Shown here one piece after another: positions 34,743-44,746 of a DNA stretch of 64,000 nt; position 1 is the first letter of the stretch; the number at the start of each line of letters is the position of its first letter. The position numbers were made by a program, and so were the translations under genes. Under the pieces are notes generated by a model, which did no database searches, was not told where the DNA came from, and saw only the letters and a list, made by a program, of their open reading frames with translations. The DNA comes from SMWC01 sp045561055 (lineage in GTDB: Bacteria > Pseudomonadota > Gammaproteobacteria > Steroidobacterales > Rariloculaceae). The stretch lies in contig JBJKYL010000017.1 in assembly GCA_045561055.1 (NCBI GenBank), forward strand, positions 248,001-312,000. Direction: 5' to 3'.

Positions 34743-35771
34743 CTAAAGTCCTGCTAAATTTAACAGTTCTTGGCTATATTGTGTTTGAGCTTCGGTATAG
34801 AGTGGTGCAACAGCATCTTGGAACTGAGAGATCTCATATTCTGTTAGGGTTAGTAGTTCGCCGCCTGCAGCGCGAATTGCTTCGATAGCATCAATTTCTT
34901 CCTGTACTTTTCTGCGTCGCTGGACGGCAACAGCATCTGTGATTGCTACTCGCATTTCTTCCTGCAGTTCCATAGGCCAGGAATCGAAGGTAGGGCGATG
35001 TAAGAAAATCGGACGCGAGAGATAGAAGTGATTCGTTTCAGTATGGAATTTATGGAAATTGTGGACGCCGTAGGTGACTGTATTCGCGAATGGGTTCTCT
35101 TGCGCATCTAGCCTACCCGCGACAACCGCATCGATGGCTTCTGACAGGTCCATGATTTGTGGGTCTGCACCAAGCAACTCGAACGTTTGAGCATGAATTT
35201 CACTCGGCAGGACGCGAATTTTAAGGTCTGTTAGATCAACTGGTATACGAATGGGCCGCACTTTATTAGAGATATGTCGGAAGCCGTTCTCAAAGTAGCC
35301 GAGTATTCGGTAATTCATCTGAGCTTCAATTCTTTCAGCGAGGTGTTTACCTAACGCCCCATCCATCGCGGCGTGTGTTTCTAGTGTTTCGGAAAATAAG
35401 AAAGGCAAATCTACAAGTCCGAGCTCTGGAACACGATTCGTCATATAACTACTAGACTGGTAACCAAGCGTAAGGGCACCTGTTTCTACGAGATCTAAAA
35501 TTTCTAGACCGCGGTAACCGACGTCCATGATGTTGTAGACATACCTAACTTCTACAGCATCACCGAAGCGGTCCTTGAGCTGGTCGCCGATCTGTTTTAA
35601 TGCGCGGCTGAAGCTAGTAGTTGGCGGACCGTAGCCGCCCATTACAATTTGTATCGGCTCATCAATATTATCCAACGTTAATCTTTGTTGCGCTCCAGAA
35701 CGAGATAGCACACTTGAGGCAACTCCAGCCCCAAGTAATGCGGATTTTTTCAGGAACTGTCTTCTGGACAT
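34743..35771 (-). CDS. TRAP transporter substrate-binding protein (DctP family), orphan
   Basis: A 342-residue periplasmic binding protein with a Tat-like N-terminus (SRRQFLKKSALLGAG). DctP features: the region GYQSSSYMTNRVPELGLVDLPFLFS, FENGFRHISNKVRPI with the conserved arginine that usually contacts a carboxylate, and PSEIHAQTFELLGADPQIMDLSEAIDAVVAGRLDAQENP. It should bind an organic acid. No DctQ or DctM membrane genes lie nearby, so its transporter must be encoded elsewhere. Confidence 0.9.
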   Translation of the reverse strand: MSRRQFLKKSALLGAGVASSVLSRSGAQQRLTLDNIDEPIQIVMGGYGPPTTSFSRALKQIGDQLKDRFGDAVEVRYVYNIMDVGYRGLEILDLVETGALTLGYQSSSYMTNRVPELGLVDLPFLFSETLETHAAMDGALGKHLAERIEAQMNYRILGYFENGFRHISNKVRPIRIPVDLTDLKIRVLPSEIHAQTFELLGADPQIMDLSEAIDAVVAGRLDAQENPFANTVTYGVHNFHKFHTETNHFYLSRPIFLHRPTFDSWPMELQEEMRVAITDAVAVQRRRKVQEEIDAIEAIRAAGGELLTLTEYEISQFQDAVAPLYTEAQTQYSQELLNLAGL

Positions 35772-35911
35772 ATTCGCCTCATTTAAAATTATAGAATGGA
35801 TATAATCGTAGCACGTGTAACGCCTATTAGTTCAGTGTTACAAAATCACTTTGGTTTGCAGGATCCTTTCTAAGGCTGCAAAATCAGCACCGAATATAAA
35901 TATGGTATGTA

Positions 35912-36247
35912 ATGGACCTACTAACTGGGCTTCTTCTGATCGGCGTTATCATTTGGATAACCCGCATCGTCATTCTTGAGCTGTTCGATTCATTTATCCC
36001 GGAATCATTCGCTAAATATTCCCGGACGACAAAAAATCCTATCGATCACTCACTTATTGGATCTGTCGCAAGAATAGTCGGCATTAACTCCAATGATAGT
36101 ACTAAATGTAAGATTCGAATCGGCATTGAGCTGTGGAATGCAAAATTTTCCTCGAAGACAGCACAAACACCAGCTATTGGAACGATCGTCAGAGTGACCG
36201 CAGTGAATGGCATGCTACTTGATATCGAACGACACTCAACTAATTGA
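35912..36247 (+). CDS. Small NfeD-like membrane protein
   Basis: A 111-residue protein: one N-terminal membrane helix (LLTGLLLIGVIIWITRIVIL), a linker, and a C-terminal OB-like domain with GSVARIVGINS, RIGIELWNAKFSS and IGTIVRVTAVNGMLLDIE. That pattern (GxV, ELW-A, G-xVRV-x-v-G-LL-ve) is the NfeD C-terminal domain. NfeD proteins usually pair with a SPFH/stomatin-like protein, which is not present here. Assignment rests on short motifs. Confidence 0.6.
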   Translation: MDLLTGLLLIGVIIWITRIVILELFDSFIPESFAKYSRTTKNPIDHSLIGSVARIVGINSNDSTKCKIRIGIELWNAKFSSKTAQTPAIGTIVRVTAVNGMLLDIERHSTN

Positions 36248-36352
36248 CCTAAAATAGATGGGTTAATTATCTTGACCGCATTACTTTATTAATATGCCGT
36301 TTCGGGCTAGCCTCCGACCTGCACAACAGAATTTATTGAAGAGCCTTAGACT

Positions 36353-37582
36353 GTGACTAGATCAACTCCCATCGTACCCAGCCAACAACTCAGGGACGTC
36401 CGTTACGAAATTCGAGGTCAGTTAGCTCGGCGAGCTCAGGAAATGGAGCTCGAGGGCTACGAGATCCTTTCTCTAAACATCGGTAATCCGGGCCTATTTG
36501 GATTCCGGACGCCGGAGACGATGCGGCTTGCGATGATTAATAACCTCAGTGCTAGCGAGGCCTATTGCCATCAGAAAGGTATTTTTCCGGCTCGTGAAGC
36601 CGTTGTGATGCAACACCAAGAACGCGGGGTTATGGATTTAACGGCTGAGCAAGTTTTTATTGGTAATGGTGTTAGCGAACTTATCGACTTAACCCTCCGT
36701 GCACTGCTAAATTCTGGAGACGAGGTGTTAATCCCTAGTCCAGATTATCCATTATGGACGGCTGCTACTTTGTTAAACGGCGGTAGGGCTGTCTATTACC
36801 CGTGCGTGGAAGCGCAGGGCTTCATGCCTGATATTGCCGCATTAAAGGGCTTAATCACCGCTAATACTCGAGCGATCGTAGTAATCAATCCGAACAACCC
36901 TACAGGTTCAGTCTATAGTCCTGAGTGCGTTGCCCAACTTGCTGAAGTAGCGGACGAATATGATCTTGTCATGCTCAGTGACGAAATCTACGACCAGATG
37001 ATCTATCCCGGTTCAGAGTTCGTGCCCATGGCGACACAATGCTCCACAGCACTGTGCGCGACTTTTAGCGGATTGTCTAAAGTTTATCGTGCATGCGGCT
37101 ATCGAGTCGGTTGGGTGGCTCTAAGTGGTGCTCCGGAACGCTCAAATGAACTGGTTAACGCGATGGATTTGCTTGCGGCGCTTCGTCTTTGCAGTAACGT
37201 TCCAGGTCAGTGGGCTGTTCAGACGGCACTGGGCGGTTATCAAAGCGTAACAAAGCTCTGTGAGCCTGGTGGTCGGCTTTATGATTCAAGGCAGGCGGTG
37301 ATAGACAGTGTTGCAAAGAGCGCTTATCTCAGTCTAGTTCCTCCAAAGGGCTCAATGTACGCGTTCATTGGGGTTAATAAGGAGGCTATTCCAGAATTTG
37401 ACGACGAAGCGTTCGCGCTAGAATTATTGCAGGAGCAACATATACTCGTTGCTCCTGGATCGAGCTTCAATACTTCGTATCGAGATCACTTTAGAATCAC
37501 GACATTGCCTAGTGCGGAGATACTCACGGATGTGTTCGAACGAATTGAGGATGTACTTCAGCAGATGTTGCAACGATCATAA
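36353..37582 (+). CDS. alaA: AlaA-type alanine aminotransferase
   Basis: A 409-residue PLP aminotransferase closely resembling E. coli AlaA (glutamate-pyruvate transaminase): LNIGNPGLFGF, YCHQKGIFPAREAVVMQHQERGV, IGNGVSELIDLTLRALLNSGDEVLIPSPDYPLW, VVINPNNPTGSVYS and the PLP lysine in FSGLSKVYRACGYRVGWVAL. It starts at GTG. The C-terminal domain is intact. It stands alone between NfeD-like and the AddB-like gene. Confidence 0.88.
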   Translation: MTRSTPIVPSQQLRDVRYEIRGQLARRAQEMELEGYEILSLNIGNPGLFGFRTPETMRLAMINNLSASEAYCHQKGIFPAREAVVMQHQERGVMDLTAEQVFIGNGVSELIDLTLRALLNSGDEVLIPSPDYPLWTAATLLNGGRAVYYPCVEAQGFMPDIAALKGLITANTRAIVVINPNNPTGSVYSPECVAQLAEVADEYDLVMLSDEIYDQMIYPGSEFVPMATQCSTALCATFSGLSKVYRACGYRVGWVALSGAPERSNELVNAMDLLAALRLCSNVPGQWAVQTALGGYQSVTKLCEPGGRLYDSRQAVIDSVAKSAYLSLVPPKGSMYAFIGVNKEAIPEFDDEAFALELLQEQHILVAPGSSFNTSYRDHFRITTLPSAEILTDVFERIEDVLQQMLQRS

Positions 37583-37627
37583 ACCTATAAATAGTATTAT
37601 ATATAAAACATATAATATTGATATTTA

Positions 37628-40273
37628 ATGATAAAAACAATTAATCGCCGGTTGGCCAGTGGGACAACGGTGGTTGTTGGTAGTGGGCTTGCAGCGAAGC
37701 AGCTTGAGTCGTACCTGGCGTTCGATTATCAGGCTGAACACTCGGCTGCGTGGATTGCTCCCTCAATTCTCACCTATCGCGCTTGGACAGCAGAATTGTG
37801 GAATGATGGGCTAGGGGGAGGGCGCCACGTTTTGACCGCAAGCCAATCTAGATCGCTGTGGCGACAAGTTATTGGGAATTCGACCGTAGGTGAGCGGCTC
37901 TTAGATATCGATAACGCAGGCCGCTGGGCCGCTGATGCCTGGGCGACACTGTGGAACTGGCAGATTGACCCCTCCAAATTACAGGCGGGACAGGAAAATA
38001 TAGACTTCAGAAGTTTTCTCAGTTGGTCTCGCAGTTATCACGAAACACTAAAAAACAACGGTTGGGTTGATTCTCCATTAGTTACTATCGAGGCGATTCA
38101 AAGCGATAAACCTGGAAATAGCAATAGTTTGATTTGGGCGGATATGCCTAATCTAACACCGGCCCAGCTAGCTCTCTATAAAAAGCTTCTGGGGAAGGGA
38201 TATGCTATTGAGGCATGGCGACCGCCAAAATTGGCTAGTCGCAGTTTTCGGATAGCCTTGAGAGATCAGGAGACCGAATTAAGCGCAGCCTCCCAGTGGG
38301 CTGCGGAAACGCTAAATAGCCAGCCTGAACAACGTCTCGCGCTTGTAATACCAGATCTCACCGCACGTAACGGAGAAGTCAACCGATTTCTTGAGGACAC
38401 GCTGAATCCGGAGGGCGTATTGCTGGGGTCGACGTCGAAATCCTGCTTCTACAATCCGAATGGCGAGCCTCCGGGTCTCCAACCCGCAATCGGCGCCGCA
38501 ATAACGGCGATTGAACTTTTTACAGCGCGTGGAGAGTTTCAAACGTTTAGTCGTTGGCTCAGAAGCCCGTATTTCAACAGAGACTCAAACGAATTATCTA
38601 GTCGAGCTCTTATAGAGGTTAGCCTTCGCCGTGATCTCAGTGCTCAGCTTCCTTTTAGAGCAGCCTTTTACGATGGTAATTTCGAAAAGGTGCTTCGGAA
38701 GATAGCCCCGGAAATTGCGACGATACTGTCGCTGTCGTTTCGTATAGTCGATTCGGTTCCTAGACAAGCGACACCCACTCGGTGGATTAGAGTTTGGCAG
38801 CAGATTCTTGCGCAGTTGAATTGGCAACCCGAAGCTCTAATAGGGACCGATAACGCACTCTCGGTTTGGGAAAATATACTAAATTCAATGGCATCGTTAA
38901 CGCCTATTCTCGGCTCTATTTCGCTAACTGATGCCCTTGATGAATTAGAGCGAATAGTCAAGATACCGATCCCCGGTGGACCTATTCCGCTAGCAGGACT
39001 GACGGTTCTGGAACGTGTCGAAGACGTAGGCCCAGGCTATGACAAGGTGTGGGTTACTGGAATGACTGACAATTATTGGCCGCGACCCTCATTATCAAAT
39101 CCTTTGCTACCACTAAAGTTACAACGCGCACACAACATGCCAAATTCATCACCGCGTAAAACATTCGAGCTATTCGACCGCATTACACAGAGAATCATTG
39201 ATCGGGTTCCAGAAATCGTTTTTAGTTGGCCCTGCGGGAACGTTGAGCATCAAAACGAACCAAGTCCACTACTCGAAAATATCGTTGATACAACTCTTGA
39301 CAAACTTGTAAGCAAAGGGACACCTCGGATCGTTTTTGGGTTCGCCAGAAAAGCTAAATGCGAAACGATTGAAGATAGAGCTCCGAGTCTCGAAAGTGAG
39401 AAAATTTCGGGCGGCACTAATACCCTTGCTCTTCAGGCGAAGTGCCCTCTGCGCGCGTTTATAGAACGGCGACTCAACGCCCAGCCGCTGGAGAATTTAA
39501 CTCGAGGGCTCGGTTTTAGACTTCGCGGTATCGCAACCCATCGGGCACTGGAACTTTTTCTGAGCAAACTACCTACCCAACGAGAGCTTGAGAAATGTCC
39601 GTCGGACGACCAGAAAAAATGGACTCAGGACTGCGTTAAACAGGCTTTAGAAGAATCTTTTGGGTCGGTTCGGTTGTTGCTTCCGAATATTTATAGCCTT
39701 GAATACGAACGGCTACTTCGAGTTACAACGTCGTTACTAGAAAATGATATCAAAAGGGACGAATTTAGCGTTGTTGCAGTTGAAAAGCAGCAGAATGTTT
39801 CGATAAAAGGTTATCAACTCGTTTGCCGTGTCGATCGTATAGATTCTCTAGCGAGTGGTGGCCTAGCTGTCATCGACTATAAGACAGGAAGCAATATTAG
39901 GACCACTGATTGGCTTAAGTCACGTCTGTTTGATGCGCAGTTACCGCTGTACGCACAAACCCTTGAGAACACGGTAAACGCAATCGCGATCGGAGCAGTT
40001 GACGCTACTGGAATTCAATATCGCGGTATCTGGGAACCCAAAGGACAATTTCCTGGTAGAAACGTGAAGCTACCCGTTGGACGCGAGTGGCGTAAACAGC
40101 TCCAGGTATGGCGGGAACAAATCGAAACTCTTGTAACTGAATTCGTCGAGGGTGATACACGAATTTTTTCGGATGACCTCGATATTGCTAGAGGCGCTTT
40201 TGCTCCTCTCACGAGGGTTATCGAACAATCTACCTTAGCGGAACTCAGCTTCCTTTCGCAGGATATAAAATGA
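37628..40273 (+). CDS. AddB-like PD-(D/E)XK nuclease family DNA repair protein
   Basis: An 881-residue protein of the proteobacterial AddB-like type. The N-terminal two thirds are a helicase-fold region without intact Walker motifs. The C-terminal ~270 residues form a PD-(D/E)XK nuclease: LALQAKCPLRAFIERRLNA, GIATHRALELFL, then CRVDRIDSLASGGLAVIDYKTG with the D-YK catalytic pair. Only one cysteine of the AddB iron-sulfur set is obvious (CPLRAF). It overlaps the AddA-like gene by four bases (ATGA), so the two form a heterodimer candidate for double-strand break end processing. Confidence 0.85.
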   Translation: MIKTINRRLASGTTVVVGSGLAAKQLESYLAFDYQAEHSAAWIAPSILTYRAWTAELWNDGLGGGRHVLTASQSRSLWRQVIGNSTVGERLLDIDNAGRWAADAWATLWNWQIDPSKLQAGQENIDFRSFLSWSRSYHETLKNNGWVDSPLVTIEAIQSDKPGNSNSLIWADMPNLTPAQLALYKKLLGKGYAIEAWRPPKLASRSFRIALRDQETELSAASQWAAETLNSQPEQRLALVIPDLTARNGEVNRFLEDTLNPEGVLLGSTSKSCFYNPNGEPPGLQPAIGAAITAIELFTARGEFQTFSRWLRSPYFNRDSNELSSRALIEVSLRRDLSAQLPFRAAFYDGNFEKVLRKIAPEIATILSLSFRIVDSVPRQATPTRWIRVWQQILAQLNWQPEALIGTDNALSVWENILNSMASLTPILGSISLTDALDELERIVKIPIPGGPIPLAGLTVLERVEDVGPGYDKVWVTGMTDNYWPRPSLSNPLLPLKLQRAHNMPNSSPRKTFELFDRITQRIIDRVPEIVFSWPCGNVEHQNEPSPLLENIVDTTLDKLVSKGTPRIVFGFARKAKCETIEDRAPSLESEKISGGTNTLALQAKCPLRAFIERRLNAQPLENLTRGLGFRLRGIATHRALELFLSKLPTQRELEKCPSDDQKKWTQDCVKQALEESFGSVRLLLPNIYSLEYERLLRVTTSLLENDIKRDEFSVVAVEKQQNVSIKGYQLVCRVDRIDSLASGGLAVIDYKTGSNIRTTDWLKSRLFDAQLPLYAQTLENTVNAIAIGAVDATGIQYRGIWEPKGQFPGRNVKLPVGREWRKQLQVWREQIETLVTEFVEGDTRIFSDDLDIARGAFAPLTRVIEQSTLAELSFLSQDIK

Positions 40274-43200
40274 ACGATCAGTCCGACCGAGAAACGGCGC
40301 TTGCAACGGATAGGTCCTTCATCGTTCAGGCGCCCGCAGGCTCTGGAAAAACTGAGCTATTAATTCAACGATTTCTATCATTGCTAACGACAGTAGAAGA
40401 ACCTGAGCAAATTGTCGCGATCACCTTTACTCGTAAGGCTGCGGCAGAGATGCGAGCACGTGTTTGTCGAGCGCTACGTGACGCTGTGACCCAATTGCCA
40501 GTCAAAAAGCCCCATGAGATAAAAACTCGAGAGCTAGCAAAGATTGCTCTACAGCATTCGCAACAGCTCGGGTGGAATCTGATAAAACAACCACAGAGAC
40601 TTAGAATCAATACGGTGGATTCGTTAAACGCGTGGCTGGCGCAACGATTGCCGGTACTGTCTGGCGGCGTCTACGGCGCGACAGTCTCGGAAAACGCCGA
40701 AAGTAATTACTTAGAAGCAACGCGTCGTGTGCTCAATAAACTTAGCAACGTTAGCGAACTTCGCGAGTCCTTGAAATCTTTATTGAAAACTATTGATAGC
40801 CGTGTTGACAGACTGGAGAAACTGCTGGCAGAGCTTTTGTCTCGTAGGGAGCAATGGGGGGCTTATCTAGGCACGGCGAACAGCGACCAACTGGCGGATA
40901 CAATTAGACGTTCGTTAGAAAACTTGGTAACGGACCAGCTCGAACAGCTAGCGAGAGCTTTACCTGAAGCATGCACATCCGAAATAGTTGCTTTGTTTCA
41001 ATACGCAGCAGAGAATTCAACAGACACGACTTTCAATAAAGCTATCTCTAACTGGGACATTGACAGTAAAGGTATACCAACGACCTTCGACTATCTAACG
41101 TGTTGGCAGGCGTTAGCAAATCTATTATTAACAAAAAAACAAAAATGGCGAACGCGGCTACCCGCTAATCTTGGGTTCGGTAAAGAGGCTGACGAAGCGA
41201 AGGCTCGTCTTGTATCCCTTATTGAGAAACTTAAGCCGGAAAAGGAGCTGCTTTATCTGTTGCATGACATACGCTCACTTCCTTCTCCTCACTACGAAGA
41301 AAAACAATGGCAGATATTGTCCGATCTGCGCATCGTACTACACTATCTGAGAGCTGAACTGCGTATTGTGTTCGCTGAACGTAACGAAATAGACTTTGTG
41401 GAGTTAGCACTTGCTGCTAGGAGCGCCCTCGGTGCAGCTGATGCGCCTTCGGAATTGCTCCTAGCTTTGGACTACCGAATCCAACACATTTTAATCGACG
41501 AATTTCAAGACACCTCACGTATGCAGATGGAGCTACTGGAACTCCTAACAGCCGGTTGGGAGTCTCATGATGGGCGGACAGTGTTCTTGGTTGGTGATCC
41601 GATGCAGTCAATTTATCGGTTTCGTGATTCTGATATGTCATTGTTTATAAAGACAAAAGATTCGGGAATCGGCGATATTTCACTAGAATCATTAACTCTC
41701 ACAAGAAACTTTCGGAGCGCACCAGCGATTATCGACTGGGTGAACAAAACCTTCCCGGATATCTTTCCGGCAAAGGATGATATTGCAAATGCCGCTGCGC
41801 GCTTTTATAGCTGTGAACCCGTCATCGATTCATCACCCGATTCTAGTGTCGAATTTCATGCGTTACGAAGCGATGAATCTCAAGTAGAAATCGACAAAGT
41901 AATCGAGCTTCTAATCAAAGAAAGGCAATATTATCCAAATGATTCGGTTGCCGTTCTCGTACAGAGCCGCAGTCACTTAGCCGGGCTTCAGGAGCAACTC
42001 CGGGTAAGGGGGTTTAAGGTCCAAGCCGTAGAACTTGATCCTCCAAATAAGCATCAGATCACTCAAGACCTGCTCGGTTTAACACGAGCCCTAACACATC
42101 TCGGGGATAAAATTGCGTGGCTGAGTTTATTGAGAGCACCTTGGTGCGGTATGACTTGGTCAGACCTTCACGGTCTCGTCGATGGTAAAAATGACTGTAC
42201 GGTTTGGGCGCTCATGAATGATCCTAATAGAGTAAAGCGCTTAAGCGATGATGGTCGCGTAAGGCTGACGCATTGCCAAAAGACATTAAAAATAGCTTTC
42301 GAGTGCCGCAGTGAACAGCCACTAGCTCGCTGGATTGAACGAATATGGATTACGTTAGGTGGAGCAGCTTGTCTTAGCTCTACAAACGAGTTTACGCATG
42401 TGGAGAAATTCTTTTCATCACTCAGAAAAATCGAGAAATATGGTGATCTAGACGACCCATCTGTACTAGAGGTGTTTTTTTCAGAGCCCCATAGGCAGGC
42501 AGAGATACCACTAGAATCTGGCATTCAAATCATGACGATCCACCGGGCCAAGGGTTTGGAGTTCGACTCAGTGATCTTATTTGGCCTTGGACGTGTACCA
42601 CGGTCTGAGGAACCCAAAGGACTGTATTGGCTCGAACGAACAACGCGTAATGGGCAGCAGGACCTTCTGATTGCTCCACTTACGACGACGATAGATGATG
42701 CAGATCTTTTGACAGAATATTTAAAGACTGTTGAAAAGCGTCGAGAGAATGCTGAACGAGCACGCCTTTTATATGTTGCAACAACAAGAGCAAAATTTCG
42801 TTTAAACCTTGTTGGACGACTCGGACTCGATGCGGCACAACCTGTCCGTCGTAGCTTGTTGAGATTATTATGGCCAGGGGTTGAAGATTATTTTAATAGC
42901 ATAGAAGTGAAAAAAAATGTCGCCGCGAGGATTGGAGATATTCAACCTCGGTTACGACGACTGCCGGAGACGTTCAATCTAACCAAGGTATCGTGTGGAT
43001 CCGAGTTTACTAAACAAAATGTAAAATCCATATCGCGACCGACGTTTGAGTGGGCTGGCCGGAGTGCATTACAAATTGGGACGGTTGTTCATAGCGCCTT
43101 GCAAACTTTCGCCGAAGAAAAAGTTGAAACGTGGGCTAGCGAACGTGTCCGGATGGAGAAGGTCTACTTTCGTGAGCAGTTACGATTGCTAGGTGTTGAT

Positions 43201-43590
43201 GAACAAGGGTTGTCTGAAGCTGCTCAACGTGTCATAGAAGCGCTGTGTCGTGTTCTCACCGACGAGACCGGTCGCTGGCTACTGGATGACCATGCCGAAG
43301 CTGAATCGGAACTCCGTCTGACTCTTCAATCAAATAGCGGTCTGGAGCACGTGCAGCTTGACCGAACATTCGTGGATAAAGACGGTACACGCTGGATAAT
43401 CGACTTTAAGACAAGCTCTCATGAAGGGGGCTCTACCGAGGAGTTTCTGGATTCCGAAGTCGAGCGCTATCGCTCACAGCTTGAAAGGTATGCCGGGGCT
43501 ATGGCCGCGATTGATGCTCGCCCCATAAAACTTGGCCTCTATTTTCCATTATTGCAGGCCTTTCGCACTTGGACTCCTAGTTTTAACTAG
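40270..43590 (+). CDS. AddA-like UvrD-family helicase-nuclease
   Basis: An 1106-residue superfamily 1A helicase with a C-terminal nuclease. Helicase motifs: I, FIVQAPAGSGKTELL (residues 17-31); Ia, ITFTRKAAAEMRARV; II, HILIDEFQDTSRMQ; III, VFLVGDPMQSIYRFR; V, IMTIHRAKGLEFDSVILFG; VI, RLLYVATTRAKFRLNL. The C-terminal domain has WIIDFKTSSHEGG (D-FK) for nuclease activity. With its partner it should replace RecBCD as end-resection enzyme; no recBCD is in the window. Its stop overlaps the convergent serine hydrolase stop by four bases. Confidence 0.88.
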   Translation: MNDQSDRETALATDRSFIVQAPAGSGKTELLIQRFLSLLTTVEEPEQIVAITFTRKAAAEMRARVCRALRDAVTQLPVKKPHEIKTRELAKIALQHSQQLGWNLIKQPQRLRINTVDSLNAWLAQRLPVLSGGVYGATVSENAESNYLEATRRVLNKLSNVSELRESLKSLLKTIDSRVDRLEKLLAELLSRREQWGAYLGTANSDQLADTIRRSLENLVTDQLEQLARALPEACTSEIVALFQYAAENSTDTTFNKAISNWDIDSKGIPTTFDYLTCWQALANLLLTKKQKWRTRLPANLGFGKEADEAKARLVSLIEKLKPEKELLYLLHDIRSLPSPHYEEKQWQILSDLRIVLHYLRAELRIVFAERNEIDFVELALAARSALGAADAPSELLLALDYRIQHILIDEFQDTSRMQMELLELLTAGWESHDGRTVFLVGDPMQSIYRFRDSDMSLFIKTKDSGIGDISLESLTLTRNFRSAPAIIDWVNKTFPDIFPAKDDIANAAARFYSCEPVIDSSPDSSVEFHALRSDESQVEIDKVIELLIKERQYYPNDSVAVLVQSRSHLAGLQEQLRVRGFKVQAVELDPPNKHQITQDLLGLTRALTHLGDKIAWLSLLRAPWCGMTWSDLHGLVDGKNDCTVWALMNDPNRVKRLSDDGRVRLTHCQKTLKIAFECRSEQPLARWIERIWITLGGAACLSSTNEFTHVEKFFSSLRKIEKYGDLDDPSVLEVFFSEPHRQAEIPLESGIQIMTIHRAKGLEFDSVILFGLGRVPRSEEPKGLYWLERTTRNGQQDLLIAPLTTTIDDADLLTEYLKTVEKRRENAERARLLYVATTRAKFRLNLVGRLGLDAAQPVRRSLLRLLWPGVEDYFNSIEVKKNVAARIGDIQPRLRRLPETFNLTKVSCGSEFTKQNVKSISRPTFEWAGRSALQIGTVVHSALQTFAEEKVETWASERVRMEKVYFREQLRLLGVDEQGLSEAAQRVIEALCRVLTDETGRWLLDDHAEAESELRLTLQSNSGLEHVQLDRTFVDKDGTRWIIDFKTSSHEGGSTEEFLDSEVERYRSQLERYAGAMAAIDARPIKLGLYFPLLQAFRTWTPSFN

Positions 43591-44696
43591 GGGAAACTAG
43601 ACAGTAACCCATTGAGCAAGTTTTCTCTGTCTGACAGTGGTGCGACGATTAGGTATTCGAAGAGATTGAAGAGCTGCTGAAGATGCGGACGACGTTCGTC
43701 ACTCGGAAAAGTAGAGGAAGTAGTAACAATAACTAGATCGAGGTCGGGGACGAGAATAATGAACTGCCCACCGTAACCCCATGCATACGGTGTCACATAG
43801 CCAGCCATCTCCCGTAGCCACCAACCATAGCCATAATAACGGCCACTCTCTCGCGTCGAAATCGCACGCGCTTGTAGTGATTCCTTTACCCATATTGCGG
43901 GAATAATCTGTCTGTCGTCTAGCATTCCGTCGTTCATATAAAGCTTCCCGAAGGCCAACAGCTGTCGTGCGGTAAACTCCATATCATTACCGCCGAAAAA
44001 GATGCCTGTCGGGTCTTGCGGCCATTCTGGTAGATAAAAACCGAGCGGCTCTCCAAGGACCTCCCGAGCATAGGCCAGTGTAGTGCTATCAGTTGCGATT
44101 GTAAGTATTGCGGAAAGTAGGTGCGTATTTCCTGTGCTGTATTCCATAAGAGTGCCAGGAGGTCGTTCTAGCCGCTGATTGAGTGCAAAACCGATCCAGT
44201 CGCGACTCTGCACCCATTTGCCGTAATTCCGGTTACTAGTGGTTTCCAAACCAGATTGCATAGTCAATAAATTTTCGACAGTAATACCGCGCTTAACGTG
44301 GTTCGTTTCTCCTTGGAGCTGGGATTTGAAGTAATCGCCAATAGGTTGGTCGACGCTTTTTATATGTCCTTCGCTTATGGCTATCCCGATTAGCGCCGAC
44401 AGCACACTTTTTGAGGCTGATTTTATATTCGCGACGCTCGCAGCATCTCGGCCATTGAAATATTCTTCCACGAGTAATTGCCCATCACGGCTAATGAGAA
44501 GACTATGAAGACGGGGTAGGGTGCTGGCCATTTTAACTGCTCGATCAAGTTTCGAGGTATCAGCAACAGAAGAACTTATCGGTTCTTGTGCGATGGCACC
44601 ACCAAACGAGGGTACTATGCTCAGGCCAAGTAACATAGCTCCTAGAGAACTCGGTAGTCGAAGCTTTTTTTGAAAAATTGTAGGCCCTTTAGTCAT
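43587..44696 (-). CDS. Class C beta-lactamase-like serine hydrolase
   Basis: A 369-residue exported serine hydrolase. A hydrophobic segment at residues ~15-36 (LGAMLLGLSIVPSFGGAIA) fits a signal peptide. The catalytic SxxK motif is SASKS near residue 99 and a YSTGN motif stands where the family has Y-x-N. Such proteins (PF00144) include esterases and peptidases as well as true beta-lactamases; antibiotic hydrolysis cannot be inferred. Monocistronic, upstream of and codirectional with gspN only by strand (50-base gap to the gsp cluster end). Confidence 0.85.
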   Translation of the reverse strand: MTKGPTIFQKKLRLPSSLGAMLLGLSIVPSFGGAIAQEPISSSVADTSKLDRAVKMASTLPRLHSLLISRDGQLLVEEYFNGRDAASVANIKSASKSVLSALIGIAISEGHIKSVDQPIGDYFKSQLQGETNHVKRGITVENLLTMQSGLETTSNRNYGKWVQSRDWIGFALNQRLERPPGTLMEYSTGNTHLLSAILTIATDSTTLAYAREVLGEPLGFYLPEWPQDPTGIFFGGNDMEFTARQLLAFGKLYMNDGMLDDRQIIPAIWVKESLQARAISTRESGRYYGYGWWLREMAGYVTPYAWGYGGQFIILVPDLDLVIVTTSSTFPSDERRPHLQQLFNLFEYLIVAPLSDRENLLNGLLSSFP

Positions 44697-44746
44697 TGTT
44701 ATTCCTAACTGATCAGCGCAAAGGCATAATAGATTGATATATGTTT

